NCBI RefSeq assembly: GCF_002157875.1
Contig: NZ_CP021376.1
Span: 1,302,001-1,366,000, forward strand
DNA: 64,000 nt
Reading direction: 5' to 3'
Origin: Oceanisphaera avium
GTDB lineage: Bacteria > Pseudomonadota > Gammaproteobacteria > Enterobacterales > Aeromonadaceae
The notes under the pieces were generated by a model. That model made no database searches. It saw only the letters and a list, made by a program, of their open reading frames with translations, and was not told the DNA's origin. The position numbers and the translations under genes are program-made. This document shows, piece by piece, positions 1-7,888 of the stretch (within the stretch, counting starts at the first letter, position 1; each line of letters opens with the position of its first letter).

Positions 1-106
1 CTAGTGCCTTGCCTCTGTCTTCGGCAAAACCTTGTTGGCGCAATTTATCTAAGCCTTGTAGATCATTGGCCAGTAAGCTGTTGCTATATGAGTCGATGGG
101 TTTCAT
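1..106 (-). CDS. flgJ: FlgJ, N-terminal fragment (cut by window edge)
   Basis: This partial gene runs off the left edge, and only about 35 codons are visible. The translation begins MKPIDSYSNSLLAND and continues with GLDKLRQQG, the kind of amphipathic start seen in the rod-capping domain of FlgJ. FlgJ caps the growing flagellar rod in the periplasm, and in many gammaproteobacteria it also carries a C-terminal muramidase domain, which lies outside this window. The ATG whose last base is at 104 has an AGGAGT Shine-Dalgarno just upstream. It follows flgI on the same strand, the standard flgF-G-H-I-J order. The identification rests on synteny plus the short N-terminus. Confidence 0.75.
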   Translation of the reverse strand, partial: MKPIDSYSNSLLANDLQGLDKLRQQGFAEDRGKAL

Positions 107-175
107 ACATACTCCTTTTAATACAGCTATCAGCCTTGAGCTGAGTGCTATAAAAAAAATCTAAAACCTATATTG

Positions 176-280
176 GCCACGGAATACACAGAACAACACG
201 GAAATAAAAATTTTAATGAGTAAGAACTCATAAAGAAAAAATTCTTCTCTTCGTCCGTGTACTTTCGTGTATTCCGTAGC
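176..280. repeat. Imperfect 27-bp inverted repeat element between flgI and flgJ
   Basis: The arms at 176-202 and 254-280 are reverse complements of each other at 22 of 27 positions. Both contain the core ACGGAATACAC and end in ACACGGA. The A/T-rich interior holds two smaller inverted repeats, at 217-230 (TGAG/CTCA) and 233-246 (AAGAA/TTCTT). The whole could fold into a long hairpin in the flgI-flgJ spacer or be a small non-autonomous (MITE-like) element. No transposase is present, and no target-site duplication was identified. Confidence 0.6.
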
Positions 281-321
281 AAAAATTTTTGATCTTTTAG
301 TTACTTCTAGAAGCACTGTTA

Positions 322-1425
322 TTAAATAATGACTAACTCGCCTTGTATGGCGCCAGCTTGGCGTAGTGCTTCTAAAATTGCCACTAAATCGCCGGGGGCA
401 ACGCCTACTTGATTCACAGCGCGCACTAAATCATCGAGCGTGGTGCCAGTATCTAGCTTAAACATGCGACTATCTGCTTGTTGCACATTCACATTACTGT
501 TAGGCACTACTACGGTTTCGCCATCAGAAAAGGCATTAGGTTGTGACACCTGGGGGTTTTCTGAAATCATAATGGTTAAGCCACCGTGAGTAATAGCAGC
601 CGGTTTAAGCTGCACACTTTGTCCTATGACAATAGTGCCGGTGCGTGAGTTCACAATAATCTTGGCGGCTTCATCGGCTACATCCACCACTAAATTTTCT
701 AAGCTCGACAAATAATTGACACGCTCGCCGGGGTCACGCGGGGCATAGACTTGCACCGAGGTTGCATCTAGTGCTTGAGCATTATTAGGACCTACCAAGT
801 CATTAATGGCTTCGGCCATGCGCTTAGCGGTAGTAAAATCAGAGCGGTGTAAGTTAAAAACAATGGTATCGCCGCGGCCAAAGGAGCTTTCTACTTCTCG
901 CTCCACCATGGCTCCACCGGGAATGCGCCCTACGGTAGGAATATTAATCATAATAGAAGAGCCATCGGCACCCTCGGCACCTAAGCCTCCTACCACTAAG
1001 CTGCCTTGAGCGAGGGCATACACGCGCCCATCCACCCCTTTTAAGAAGGTTTGCAATAAGGTGCCACCGCGCAAACTTTTAGCTTCGCCAATGGCCGACA
1101 CGGTAATGTCGATAGTTTGGCCAGGCTTAGCAAAGGCCGGCAGTTCGGCATGCACGGCCACCGGTGCCACGTCATTCATTTTAGGGCGTAGGTTTTCTGG
1201 TACTGTAATACCAAAGTTATTGAGCATGGTTCTAAAGGTTTGAGCGGCAAAGGCGTTATTACGCTCACCGGTACCAGGCAAGCCCACCACTAAGCCATAA
1301 CCCACTAATTGGTTAGCGCGCACACCGGCCACCGAGCTAATGTCTTTAATACGCGCCGCATGCGCGGGCGCCAACACACCTGTGAATAAGGTTAAGCTCA
1401 GTAAGATACCGGTGAGCTGCTTCAT
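322..1425 (-). CDS. flgI: Flagellar P-ring protein FlgI
   Basis: FlgI assembles the periplasmic P ring, the bushing around the rod at the peptidoglycan layer. The 367-residue length is normal. Residues 1-23 are a Sec signal peptide ending AHA. The mature protein opens [20 protein letters not shown], the family signature. A typical C-terminus ends GELVII. An AGGAGA Shine-Dalgarno precedes the ATG. It sits between flgH, which lies 389 bp upstream across a repeat-filled gap, and flgJ. It is probably transcribed from the flgF promoter, although the repeat cluster upstream could reduce read-through. Confidence 0.97.
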   Translation of the reverse strand: MKQLTGILLSLTLFTGVLAPAHAARIKDISSVAGVRANQLVGYGLVVGLPGTGERNNAFAAQTFRTMLNNFGITVPENLRPKMNDVAPVAVHAELPAFAKPGQTIDITVSAIGEAKSLRGGTLLQTFLKGVDGRVYALAQGSLVVGGLGAEGADGSSIMINIPTVGRIPGGAMVEREVESSFGRGDTIVFNLHRSDFTTAKRMAEAINDLVGPNNAQALDATSVQVYAPRDPGERVNYLSSLENLVVDVADEAAKIIVNSRTGTIVIGQSVQLKPAAITHGGLTIMISENPQVSQPNAFSDGETVVVPNSNVNVQQADSRMFKLDTGTTLDDLVRAVNQVGVAPGDLVAILEALRQAGAIQGELVII

Positions 1426-1484
1426 GTATTTCTCCTGAACAAAACCTAAATTAAAGCGAATGCTTAAAACTGTAAAAATCTAAA

Positions 1485-1795
1485 AAACCAGATCCTGATG
1501 TGCATCAGGATGACGGCTGTTTTGTTATGCCGTCTGGCTAAACAACCTACCACTCTGTACCGTCATACCGAGCTTGCCTCGGTATCTCATGCAGACAACT
1601 CTGGCCTAGAAAAGATCCTGACTTTTATCAGGATGACAGCATAAACCCACGTCTCACGTCTTATCGTCATACCGGACTCGCTCCGGTATCTTGTTTTAAG
1701 ACTTAAACCAGATCCTGACTTTCGTCAGGATGACAGCTGTTTTCTGTCATACCGATACTCCATCAAGTTCAGCATAACGGCTCCGGTATCTCCTG
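1485..1795. repeat. REP-like palindrome cluster between flgI and flgH
   Basis: This gap of 389 bp contains no gene. It holds alternating copies of two palindromes. Family A (GATCCTGA...TCAGGATGAC) occurs at 1491-1514, 1614-1637 and 1711-1734. Family B (GTCATACCG...CGGTATCT) occurs at 1562-1587 and 1666-1691, with a degenerate copy from about 1745. The same families recur elsewhere in the window. In the mRNA each would form a hairpin in the flgH-flgI intercistronic region, where it could affect stability or partial termination. Confidence 0.85.
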
Positions 1796-1814
1796 CCTCA
1801 TCAGCAATAAAAAA

Positions 1815-2501
1815 CTAAGGCATCCACGGGCTATTAAAGAACTTAGATAACCAGCCGCGGGTTTGGGTATTAGCAAAATCGCCGGTACCGCCGTAATAAA
1901 TACGCGAGTTAGCCACGCGATTCGAGGCAATGCGGTTATCTGAGCTAATATCTTGCGGGCGTATCATGCCGCTAATGCGTACATATTCTTCACCGGTATT
2001 AAGCATGATCCACTTTTCGCCCTGCACCAGTAAATTTCCGTTAGCTAATACCTGAGCCACGCTTACAGTAATGCTGCCTTGTAAGCTGTTGCTTTGATTA
2101 GTATTCGCTTGGCCATCAAACTCATTGCCGCTCGACATAGAAGCACTAAGTGGATAACCCGCCACCGCTAACGCCGAGCCGCCCAAGGTAGGTGTGCCAA
2201 TATTAAAGCTGGAGTCTTTACCTTGCTGGGTCGTAGCGCGCTTTTGCGCACGAGTAGACTCCGCCAGCTCCACGGTAATAATGTCGCCTACGCTGTGCGC
2301 TTTTACATCAGAGTACAAACTGTTGGCATAACTTTCTTGAAAAATAGAACCATTAGGCTCAAGTTGGCGCTCACTTAAGCTAGGAATAACAGGCGCAAAC
2401 GCCGGATCGTCAGGCTTAGGCGTATAAGGCGTGCTGGAGCAGCCGGCTAAACTTAAGCCTGCAATCACCACTGCACTTATTACCGTTATGTGTTTGCGCA
2501 T
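1815..2501 (-). CDS. flgH: Flagellar L-ring lipoprotein FlgH
   Basis: FlgH forms the outer-membrane L ring of the flagellar basal body. The protein has 228 residues, starts MRKHITVISAVV and has a clear lipobox LAGC, so Cys21 should be lipidated. The conserved segments SLYSDVKAHSVGDIITVEL, GSITVSVAQVLANGNLLVQGEKW and the RPQDISSDN motif identify the family. It lies 50 bp downstream of flgG on the same strand. The long repeat-containing gap to flgI is the only break in this operon. Confidence 0.97.
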   Translation of the reverse strand: MRKHITVISAVVIAGLSLAGCSSTPYTPKPDDPAFAPVIPSLSERQLEPNGSIFQESYANSLYSDVKAHSVGDIITVELAESTRAQKRATTQQGKDSSFNIGTPTLGGSALAVAGYPLSASMSSGNEFDGQANTNQSNSLQGSITVSVAQVLANGNLLVQGEKWIMLNTGEEYVRISGMIRPQDISSDNRIASNRVANSRIYYGGTGDFANTQTRGWLSKFFNSPWMP

Positions 2502-2551
2502 ATCTATTCCTACCTTTATTAACTAACTGCTATTAATTTATCGCGCCTGCG

Positions 2552-3340
2552 TTACAACTGCTGGTTAATATACGCCAGCATGTCATCTACCGATGAAATC
2601 ACCTTAGAGTTCATCTCATACACGCGCTGCGCTTGAATAAGGTTCACTAATTCTTCGGTCACGTTAACGTTAGAGGTTTCTAACATGCCCTGCTTAATGG
2701 TGCCGTAACCATCAGCACCGGCAATGCCTTGCATCGCAGCACCACTGGACTGGGTTTCTAAATACAAGTTTTCACCCTTTGGCTGTAAACCCGCAGGGTT
2801 AGCAAAGTCGGTAATAATTAACTGACCAATGATTTGGGCCTCGGCTTGGCCGGCCATTTGCACCGAGACTTCACCGTTAGTCCCTACACTAATGCTTTGC
2901 GCGTTCTCAGGAATTTGCATTTCTGGCTGTAGCGGATAACCGTTACCTGGAGTAACAATCACGCCCTCTTCGTTCAGCGCAAACTGACCATTTCGGGTAT
3001 AACTGGTGGTGCCATCGGGTAGCAATACTTCAAAAAAGCCACGGCCATCAATCATCACATCCAGCGCGTTATCTGTGGTTTGCACGCTACCTTGGGTAAA
3101 GGTTTTTTGCGTAGCAACCACTTTACTACCGGCACCTAACATTAAGCCGGAGGGTAAGTTGGTATCGGCTGAGGCTCGGCCACCGGGCTGGTGAATATTT
3201 TGATAGAGCAAGTCTTCAAAAATCGCTCGGCCTTTTTTAAAGCCCACGGTGCTGGCGTTCGCTAAGTTATTTGAGGTGACCGAAATATTGGTCTGCTGAG
3301 CGTCTAAACCGGTTTTACTGATCCATAATGCTGGGTTCAT
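2552..3340 (-). CDS. flgG: Flagellar distal rod protein FlgG
   Basis: FlgG builds the distal rod that links the proximal rod to the hook. The 262-residue length is typical. The N-terminal rod motif TNISVTSNNLANASTVGFKK and the C-terminal motif ETSNVNVTEELVNLIQAQRV are both intact; these coiled ends pack in the rod. It lies 11 bp downstream of flgF and 50 bp upstream of flgH, all on the minus strand. It should be cotranscribed from the sigma-54-type promoter upstream of flgF. Confidence 0.98.
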   Translation of the reverse strand: MNPALWISKTGLDAQQTNISVTSNNLANASTVGFKKGRAIFEDLLYQNIHQPGGRASADTNLPSGLMLGAGSKVVATQKTFTQGSVQTTDNALDVMIDGRGFFEVLLPDGTTSYTRNGQFALNEEGVIVTPGNGYPLQPEMQIPENAQSISVGTNGEVSVQMAGQAEAQIIGQLIITDFANPAGLQPKGENLYLETQSSGAAMQGIAGADGYGTIKQGMLETSNVNVTEELVNLIQAQRVYEMNSKVISSVDDMLAYINQQL

Positions 3341-3351
3341 TACATTCTCCT

Positions 3352-4095
3352 TTAGATGCGCAGCAGCTGAGCATGGGCTTTATCGTTTTCTTCTGCATGA
3401 CTCATCATTTTTAATTGGGTTTCAAAGCGGCGTTGCAAATCAATTAAGTGGGTCATTTCTGATACGGGATTGACGTTACTGCCCTCCAGCGCGCCGGCAA
3501 TTAATTGCACTTGAGCCGAAGCTGCCTCAACTTGTCCGTCTTTACGGCGAAATAAGCCATCTTGGCCTTTTTCAATCTCGGCATTATTAGGCAACACGGT
3601 TTTAATGCGCTGTAGCTCTTCACCGCCATCGGTGGGTTCCCCTTCAAGGCGCGCAAAGATAGTACCGTCTTTATTTATTTCCATTTTCTCTAATGGCAGC
3701 GGCAAAATAATCGCGCCACCATTATCATCTAATACGTTTAAACCGGTGCTGGTTTGCAAGCGGCCATCAGGAGCCACCTGCAAGTTACCAAAACGGGTAT
3801 AAGCTTCACTGCCATCTTTAGATTCCACCGCCAGCCAACCTTCTCCTGCCACGGCAACGTCAAGATCTCGACCTGTGGTTTGAATGGGTCCGGTGGCAAA
3901 ATTTTGCCCAGGGCGCTCTGTCATGGCAAACACGCGCGTTGGCGCACCTTCACCAAACGCTTGCATGGCGCGCGCTTGCTCCATGTCGGCTTTAAAGCCG
4001 GTGGTATTGGCATTGGCCAAGTTATTAGAGCGCACGGCCACGCTGTGCATGTTCTCTTTGGCGCCAGACATGGCGATATAAAGCAATTTATCCAT
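3352..4095 (-). CDS. flgF: Flagellar proximal rod protein FlgF
   Basis: FlgF is a proximal-rod component with 247 residues, the normal length. The N-terminal motif VRSNNLANANTTGFKAD and the C-terminal EGSNVNPVSEMTHLIDLQRRF are characteristic of the FlgE/F/G rod-hook family. The N-terminus MDKLLYIAMSGAKENM is FlgF-specific. It is the first gene of the flgF-G-H-I-J block. A near-consensus -24/-12 promoter lies about 80 bp upstream, and a tandem repeat array separates it from the flgE terminator. Confidence 0.97.
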   Translation of the reverse strand: MDKLLYIAMSGAKENMHSVAVRSNNLANANTTGFKADMEQARAMQAFGEGAPTRVFAMTERPGQNFATGPIQTTGRDLDVAVAGEGWLAVESKDGSEAYTRFGNLQVAPDGRLQTSTGLNVLDDNGGAIILPLPLEKMEINKDGTIFARLEGEPTDGGEELQRIKTVLPNNAEIEKGQDGLFRRKDGQVEAASAQVQLIAGALEGSNVNPVSEMTHLIDLQRRFETQLKMMSHAEENDKAHAQLLRI

Positions 4096-4175
4096 TTCAG
4101 CTCCGTCGACCTTGGTCGAATAAGTACTGATTAATACTGGGCCAACAGGCTAGCCAGCGAATTGTTTAAATACAA

Positions 4176-4191
4176 TGCAAGAAAGGTGCCA
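4176..4191 (-). promoter_or_regulatory. Sigma-54 (RpoN) promoter of flgF-G-H-I-J
   Basis: On the minus strand this reads TGGCACCTTTCTTGCA. GG and GC are exactly 10 nt apart, and it fits the TGGCAC-N5-TTGCA consensus completely. It lies about 80 bp upstream of the flgF start. In Vibrio and Aeromonas, polar-flagellum rod/hook genes are RpoN/FlrC-dependent, so this agrees with known regulation. The start site has not been mapped here. Confidence 0.85.
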
Positions 4192-4260
4192 CAAAATGTA
4201 AGAAGTAAGGTGTGAAGCGTGAGGAGAGGAAAACAAATGCTGAGCTGGGTAGCACTATAC

Positions 4261-4302
4261 TGTAGCTGGCATCTCGAACTCTGTAGCTGGCATCTCGAAC
4301 TC
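4261..4302. repeat. 21-bp perfect tandem duplication
   Basis: The 21-bp unit at 4261-4281 is repeated exactly at 4282-4302. It begins TGTAGCTGGC and ends TCGAACTC. It sits between the flgF promoter and the 112-bp tandem array. It codes for nothing recognisable. Confidence 0.9.
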
Positions 4303-4382
4303 GCTGTCATCCTGATACCGGGTCGTAGCTCGGCATGACGAAGCTTCGGGATCTCGCTTTATTGTTTAATACACTAACACCA

Positions 4383-4743
4383 GATCCTGACGTGCGTCAG
4401 GATGACAACAAGAACGTAGCAGATTCAGCAGCCGTCATACCGGACCTGCTCCGGTATCTTGCACTTAGCATTTTTTCTTTAAACCTAAAGGCGAGATCCT
4501 GACGTGCGTCAGGATGACAACAAGAACATAGCAGATTCAGCAGCCGTCATACCGGACCTGCTCCGGTATCTTGCACTTAGCATTTTTTCTTTAAACCTAA
4601 GGGCGAGATCCTGACGTGCGTCAGGATGACAACAAGAACATAGCAGATTCAGCAGCCGTCATACCGGACCTGCTCCGGTATCTTGCACTTAGCATTTTTT
4701 CTTTAAACCTAAAGGCGAGATCCTGACGTGCGTCAGGATGACG
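4383..4743. repeat. 112-bp tandem repeat array built from REP-like palindromes
   Basis: The family A palindrome GATCCTGACGTGCGTCAGGA starts at 4383, 4495, 4607 and 4719, a constant 112-bp spacing. Each full unit also contains one family B palindrome (GTCATACCGGACC...CCGGTATCT). There are three complete, nearly identical units plus a partial fourth. The array fills most of the 780-bp gene-free stretch between flgE and flgF. Flanking degenerate copies lie at 4300-4355 and 4765-4805. The high identity suggests recent amplification by slippage or unequal recombination. Confidence 0.93.
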
Positions 4744-4807
4744 GCAAAAGCAGAGCAAATCCTAGAGCCGTCATGCGAACAACAACTCAGTATCAGGATG
4801 AGGGCAA

Positions 4808-4836
4808 TAAAAAAAACCGCTCTTTGTAAGAGCGGT
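4808..4836 (-). terminator. Rho-independent terminator after flgE
   Basis: On the minus strand a 7-bp stem, ACCGCTC/GAGCGGT, with a short loop is followed by a run of eight T residues. It lies about 40 bp after the flgE stop codon. It should end the flgB-C-D-E transcript and so makes the separate flgF promoter necessary. Confidence 0.88.
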
Positions 4837-4875
4837 GTTAGAGTTTTCTTATAGCTTAAAGCTTCGAGCTATGCC

Positions 4876-6165
4876 TTAACGGATCTGCAGTATGGTCTGT
4901 TGCAGTGTACTGTTCACTTCTAGCGCCCGCGAGTTAGCTTGGAAGTTACGCTGCGCGGTAATTAAATCGACCAGCTCGGAGGTTAAGTCGGTGTTAGATT
5001 GCTCTAACGCCGCCACACTTACCTTACCGAAAATACCAGTATTAGGCTGGCCGGTAACTGCCTCGCCCGATAACAAAGATTGGCGCCATTGGGTATCACC
5101 AATTTGCGTTAAGCCCTGCTCGTTAGGAAAGCGCGCCATGGCCACTATGCCTAAATTTTCTGTAGAGCCATTACTGTAAGTGGCTTGTACTAACCCATCC
5201 GGGCCCACATCCACCTTAGTTAAACGCCCTACTGTAGTACCGTCTTGGCGAGACTCAGTGATCTCAAAGGCACCGGAGTTAAGCGTGGCATCAGGGATCT
5301 TAATGTTTATCTTTTGACCTGCGTCTGAACCATTAGTAAAACCTAAAGCAACCGTCTCAAACTCTGTAGGTAATGGAGCAGTTAATACGCCGCTGTTATC
5401 AAAGGTTAAATCCAAGGTATCACTGGCAGGCGTACCACCTTGTTTCATTTGTCCATCAACTGCCACCCGCATTTCCCATTGGTTGCCAGTGATAGCAGGA
5501 ACAACATTCGGATTAGGACCAATCTTAGTGAAATACTGAGTGAGCGTATGTGTATCACCCATAGAGTCATAAATCGTCATCGAAGTGGACGAGGTATAGG
5601 TCGCGGAGTCTTCGCGATCAAAAGGGGTCGCGACTCGGTCCATGGCATTAGCTTTTACCGGCAAGTTAACGCTGGTGCGAGCTTCTGCAGTTTGCTGCGG
5701 CTGGCCGGCTTTATCTGGTATGCGCAGCGGCTGTGTGCTATTAATGCCTAAGCCAGCAGGGGAGCCGTCGCTGTTCGCTTTATAGGTTTGTAAAAAGTGC
5801 CCTTGAGAGTTAGTTACAAAGCCTTCGTTATTTAAGCGAAATGCGCCAGCTCGAGTAAAGGTACGATCCAGTGAGCCAATTTCGTTAGACACCACAAAGA
5901 AGCCACTGCCGTTAATCGCCATATCGAGCGAGTTATCGGTAAATTGCAGTGCGCCTTGGTGAAACTGCTGCGATACGGCGGCGGTTTGTACACCACTACC
6001 GGTTTGAGTTTTGGCGTTAGCAAAAATAGAGTTGGCATAGACATCAGCAAACTCGGCGCGCGACTCTTTAAAACCGATGGTGTTAACGTTAGCGATGTTA
6101 TTTGCAGTAACGTCGAGGTCTTTTTGGGCTGCGTTAACGCCGCTTAGGGCAATATTAAAAGACAT
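4876..6165 (-). CDS. flgE: Flagellar hook protein FlgE
   Basis: FlgE polymerises into the hook, the universal joint between rod and filament. The protein has 429 residues. It has the N-terminal MSFNIALSGVNAAQ and DVTANNIANVNTIGFKESRA motifs, a variable central hook region, and the C-terminal EQSNTDLTSELVDLITAQRN signature. It lies 11 bp downstream of flgD and is the last gene of the flgBCDE block, with a terminator immediately after it. Confidence 0.97.
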   Translation of the reverse strand: MSFNIALSGVNAAQKDLDVTANNIANVNTIGFKESRAEFADVYANSIFANAKTQTGSGVQTAAVSQQFHQGALQFTDNSLDMAINGSGFFVVSNEIGSLDRTFTRAGAFRLNNEGFVTNSQGHFLQTYKANSDGSPAGLGINSTQPLRIPDKAGQPQQTAEARTSVNLPVKANAMDRVATPFDREDSATYTSSTSMTIYDSMGDTHTLTQYFTKIGPNPNVVPAITGNQWEMRVAVDGQMKQGGTPASDTLDLTFDNSGVLTAPLPTEFETVALGFTNGSDAGQKINIKIPDATLNSGAFEITESRQDGTTVGRLTKVDVGPDGLVQATYSNGSTENLGIVAMARFPNEQGLTQIGDTQWRQSLLSGEAVTGQPNTGIFGKVSVAALEQSNTDLTSELVDLITAQRNFQANSRALEVNSTLQQTILQIR

Positions 6166-6176
6166 AGTTGTGCTCC

Positions 6177-6875
6177 TTACGCCGCTTTACGGCCAGCAAT
6201 TTCAAGTACTTGGTTCAAAGGAACACCCCCTAAACCAGATAAATTAACCAAAGTCGGACTATTAGCACTACCCAAAGTGACGCTATCTACCCGGCCAAAG
6301 GCCAATGCATTAAGATCTTCACGCTTATCATTCACTAAGCCGCTGATCTTAATTTTGTAGCGCCCTGCTACTGCAGGCTCGCCATTTTCTTGTAAACCAT
6401 CCCACGTAAAAGGCACGTTGCCTCGCTGTGGCCCCTCTAGCGCAATTGAGCGCACTAACTGACCTTGTTCATTTTCAATGCGCACTAATACGTTATTAGC
6501 GCCCTCGCCCGTTACTGCCACGCCGTCTACCGGCTCTGCTTGATCCCAATAAGCAATGTTACTGGGTAGCAATACTTTTTGGCCCACTAGACTTGAGGCC
6601 TGCAGCGCTTGGCTAGAAGTCATTACCTCACTTAAGCCAGATAACTGCTCACCCATTTTACTAATGCCATCGGCACTGGTAAAAGCGGTCATTTGGGCAA
6701 TCATGTCGGAGTTATCCGCCGGTTTAAAGGGGTCTTGATAGGCCAACTGTTGCGTCATTAGGGCAAAAAAGTCTTCTTGCCCTAATTGCGCACGACTGGG
6801 ATCTTTAGCTTTTTCTGCAGGGCTTTGTTCGCCCGGCCATTTCATGCCATCTAGATAATCTTGGTTAATTTGCAT
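6177..6875 (-). CDS. flgD: Flagellar hook-capping/scaffolding protein FlgD
   Basis: FlgD forms the temporary cap needed for hook polymerisation and is not part of the finished organelle. The 232-residue protein has the N-terminal GQEDFFALMTQQLAYQDPFKP motif region (residues about 32-52) and a C-terminal FlgD Tudor/Ig-like region with VPFTWDGLQENGEPAVAGRY. It lies 6 bp after flgC and 11 bp before flgE, which fits tight cotranscription. Confidence 0.96.
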   Translation of the reverse strand: MQINQDYLDGMKWPGEQSPAEKAKDPSRAQLGQEDFFALMTQQLAYQDPFKPADNSDMIAQMTAFTSADGISKMGEQLSGLSEVMTSSQALQASSLVGQKVLLPSNIAYWDQAEPVDGVAVTGEGANNVLVRIENEQGQLVRSIALEGPQRGNVPFTWDGLQENGEPAVAGRYKIKISGLVNDKREDLNALAFGRVDSVTLGSANSPTLVNLSGLGGVPLNQVLEIAGRKAA

Positions 6876-6881
6876 GGCTTA

Positions 6882-7301
6882 TTACCCCTTACCAAGACGC
6901 AGTGTTTGCTGCAGCATCTGCTTAGCGGCATCTGCTACTTGCACGTTAGTTTGATAATTACGTGAGGCACTGAGCATGTCGGTCATTTCTTCCACTACAT
7001 TCACATTTGGCTTATAAATAAAGCCCTCGGCATCTGCCATAGGATGATCGGGATGAAATTCTTTAAGTAAGGGCTTATCCGTTTCGACGATGCCCATCAC
7101 CTTTACGCCGACACTTTCTTGACGATCTGAAAGCGCCTGGTTTAAGTCGGCGGCAAATACCGGTTTACGCGCGCGGTAGGTTTCATTAATACTTGAGCTC
7201 ACACTGTCGGCGTTCGCCAAGTTACTGGCTGTGGTATTAAGGCGCACCGACTGAGCGCTCATGGCGCTGCCGGAAATATCAAATACCTTAAATAGGCTCA
7301 C
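6882..7301 (-). CDS. flgC: Flagellar basal-body rod protein FlgC
   Basis: FlgC is a proximal rod subunit. The 139-residue length is standard. The N-terminal [17 protein letters not shown] and C-terminal [20 protein letters not shown] motifs are diagnostic. The start is GTG and overlaps the flgB stop in the sequence ATGTGA, which suggests translational coupling. It belongs to the flgBCDE transcription unit. Confidence 0.97.
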   Translation of the reverse strand: MSLFKVFDISGSAMSAQSVRLNTTASNLANADSVSSSINETYRARKPVFAADLNQALSDRQESVGVKVMGIVETDKPLLKEFHPDHPMADAEGFIYKPNVNVVEEMTDMLSASRNYQTNVQVADAAKQMLQQTLRLGKG

Positions 7302-7699
7302 ATTGATTCTCCTTTAATGGCTTTTAACAGGCCGCTTATCTTGTCATTTAAAAACTCAAGCGAAGCTTGGTATTGCAAGGCGTTTTCCATGTAATTATTA
7401 CGCTCGGTTTGTACATCCACCGTATTGCCATCCCCAGTATCAGGCTGATTAGGCACTCTAAACTGCACCATACCCGGCGGCGCAATATCTACCGCAAAGT
7501 GCTGCTGGTTAGTGCGCGCCAATGAAAAGCCTTGGCTGTTTTGGGCTTGGCTTAGCGCCGCCTGAAAATCCACATCTTTGGCTTTATAGCCAGGCGTGTC
7601 GGCATTGGCTAAGTTACTGGCTAATACCTCGGCGCGATTAGAGCGCGCCGTTAAGGCGTGCTGATGTATCCCAAAGGCTTTATCAAATGAAATCGCCAC
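7298..7699 (-). CDS. flgB: Flagellar basal-body rod protein FlgB
   Basis: FlgB is the first proximal rod protein. It has 133 residues, starts with GTG and opens as [16 protein letters not shown]. It has the rod motif [21 protein letters not shown]. The C-terminal helix includes [24 protein letters not shown] upstream can serve as a Shine-Dalgarno. It is the promoter-proximal gene of flgBCDE, about 140 bp from a near-perfect sigma-54 element. FlgB and FlgC overlap by 4 bp. Confidence 0.97.
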   Translation of the reverse strand: MAISFDKAFGIHQHALTARSNRAEVLASNLANADTPGYKAKDVDFQAALSQAQNSQGFSLARTNQQHFAVDIAPPGMVQFRVPNQPDTGDGNTVDVQTERNNYMENALQYQASLEFLNDKISGLLKAIKGESM

Positions 7700-7839
7700 C
7701 CTGCACCTCGTATCTCGTTAATTAGCGGCTTGCCGCTGCGGCAGTCTGTTGCCACCTTGGCCAAATTAAGCGTTTATTCACTAGTAAATTGAATATTACA
7801 CGCTTATTTATCGCCTCTTACTTATCTTGATTTATATTA

Positions 7840-7855
7840 AGCAAAAGCCGTGCCA
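7840..7855 (-). promoter_or_regulatory. Sigma-54 (RpoN) promoter of flgB-C-D-E
   Basis: On the minus strand the sequence is TGGCACGGCTTTTGCT. It matches the extended RpoN consensus TGGCACG-N4-TTGCW completely, with GG and GC 10 nt apart. It lies about 140 bp upstream of the flgB start. The 188-bp repeat array begins only about 33 bp further upstream, so any enhancer (FlrC-type) sites must lie inside the array, beyond it, or downstream of the promoter. Confidence 0.9.
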
Positions 7856-7888
7856 AGGTTATAACGGTAAGTTAATGAGTCGCCTCCG

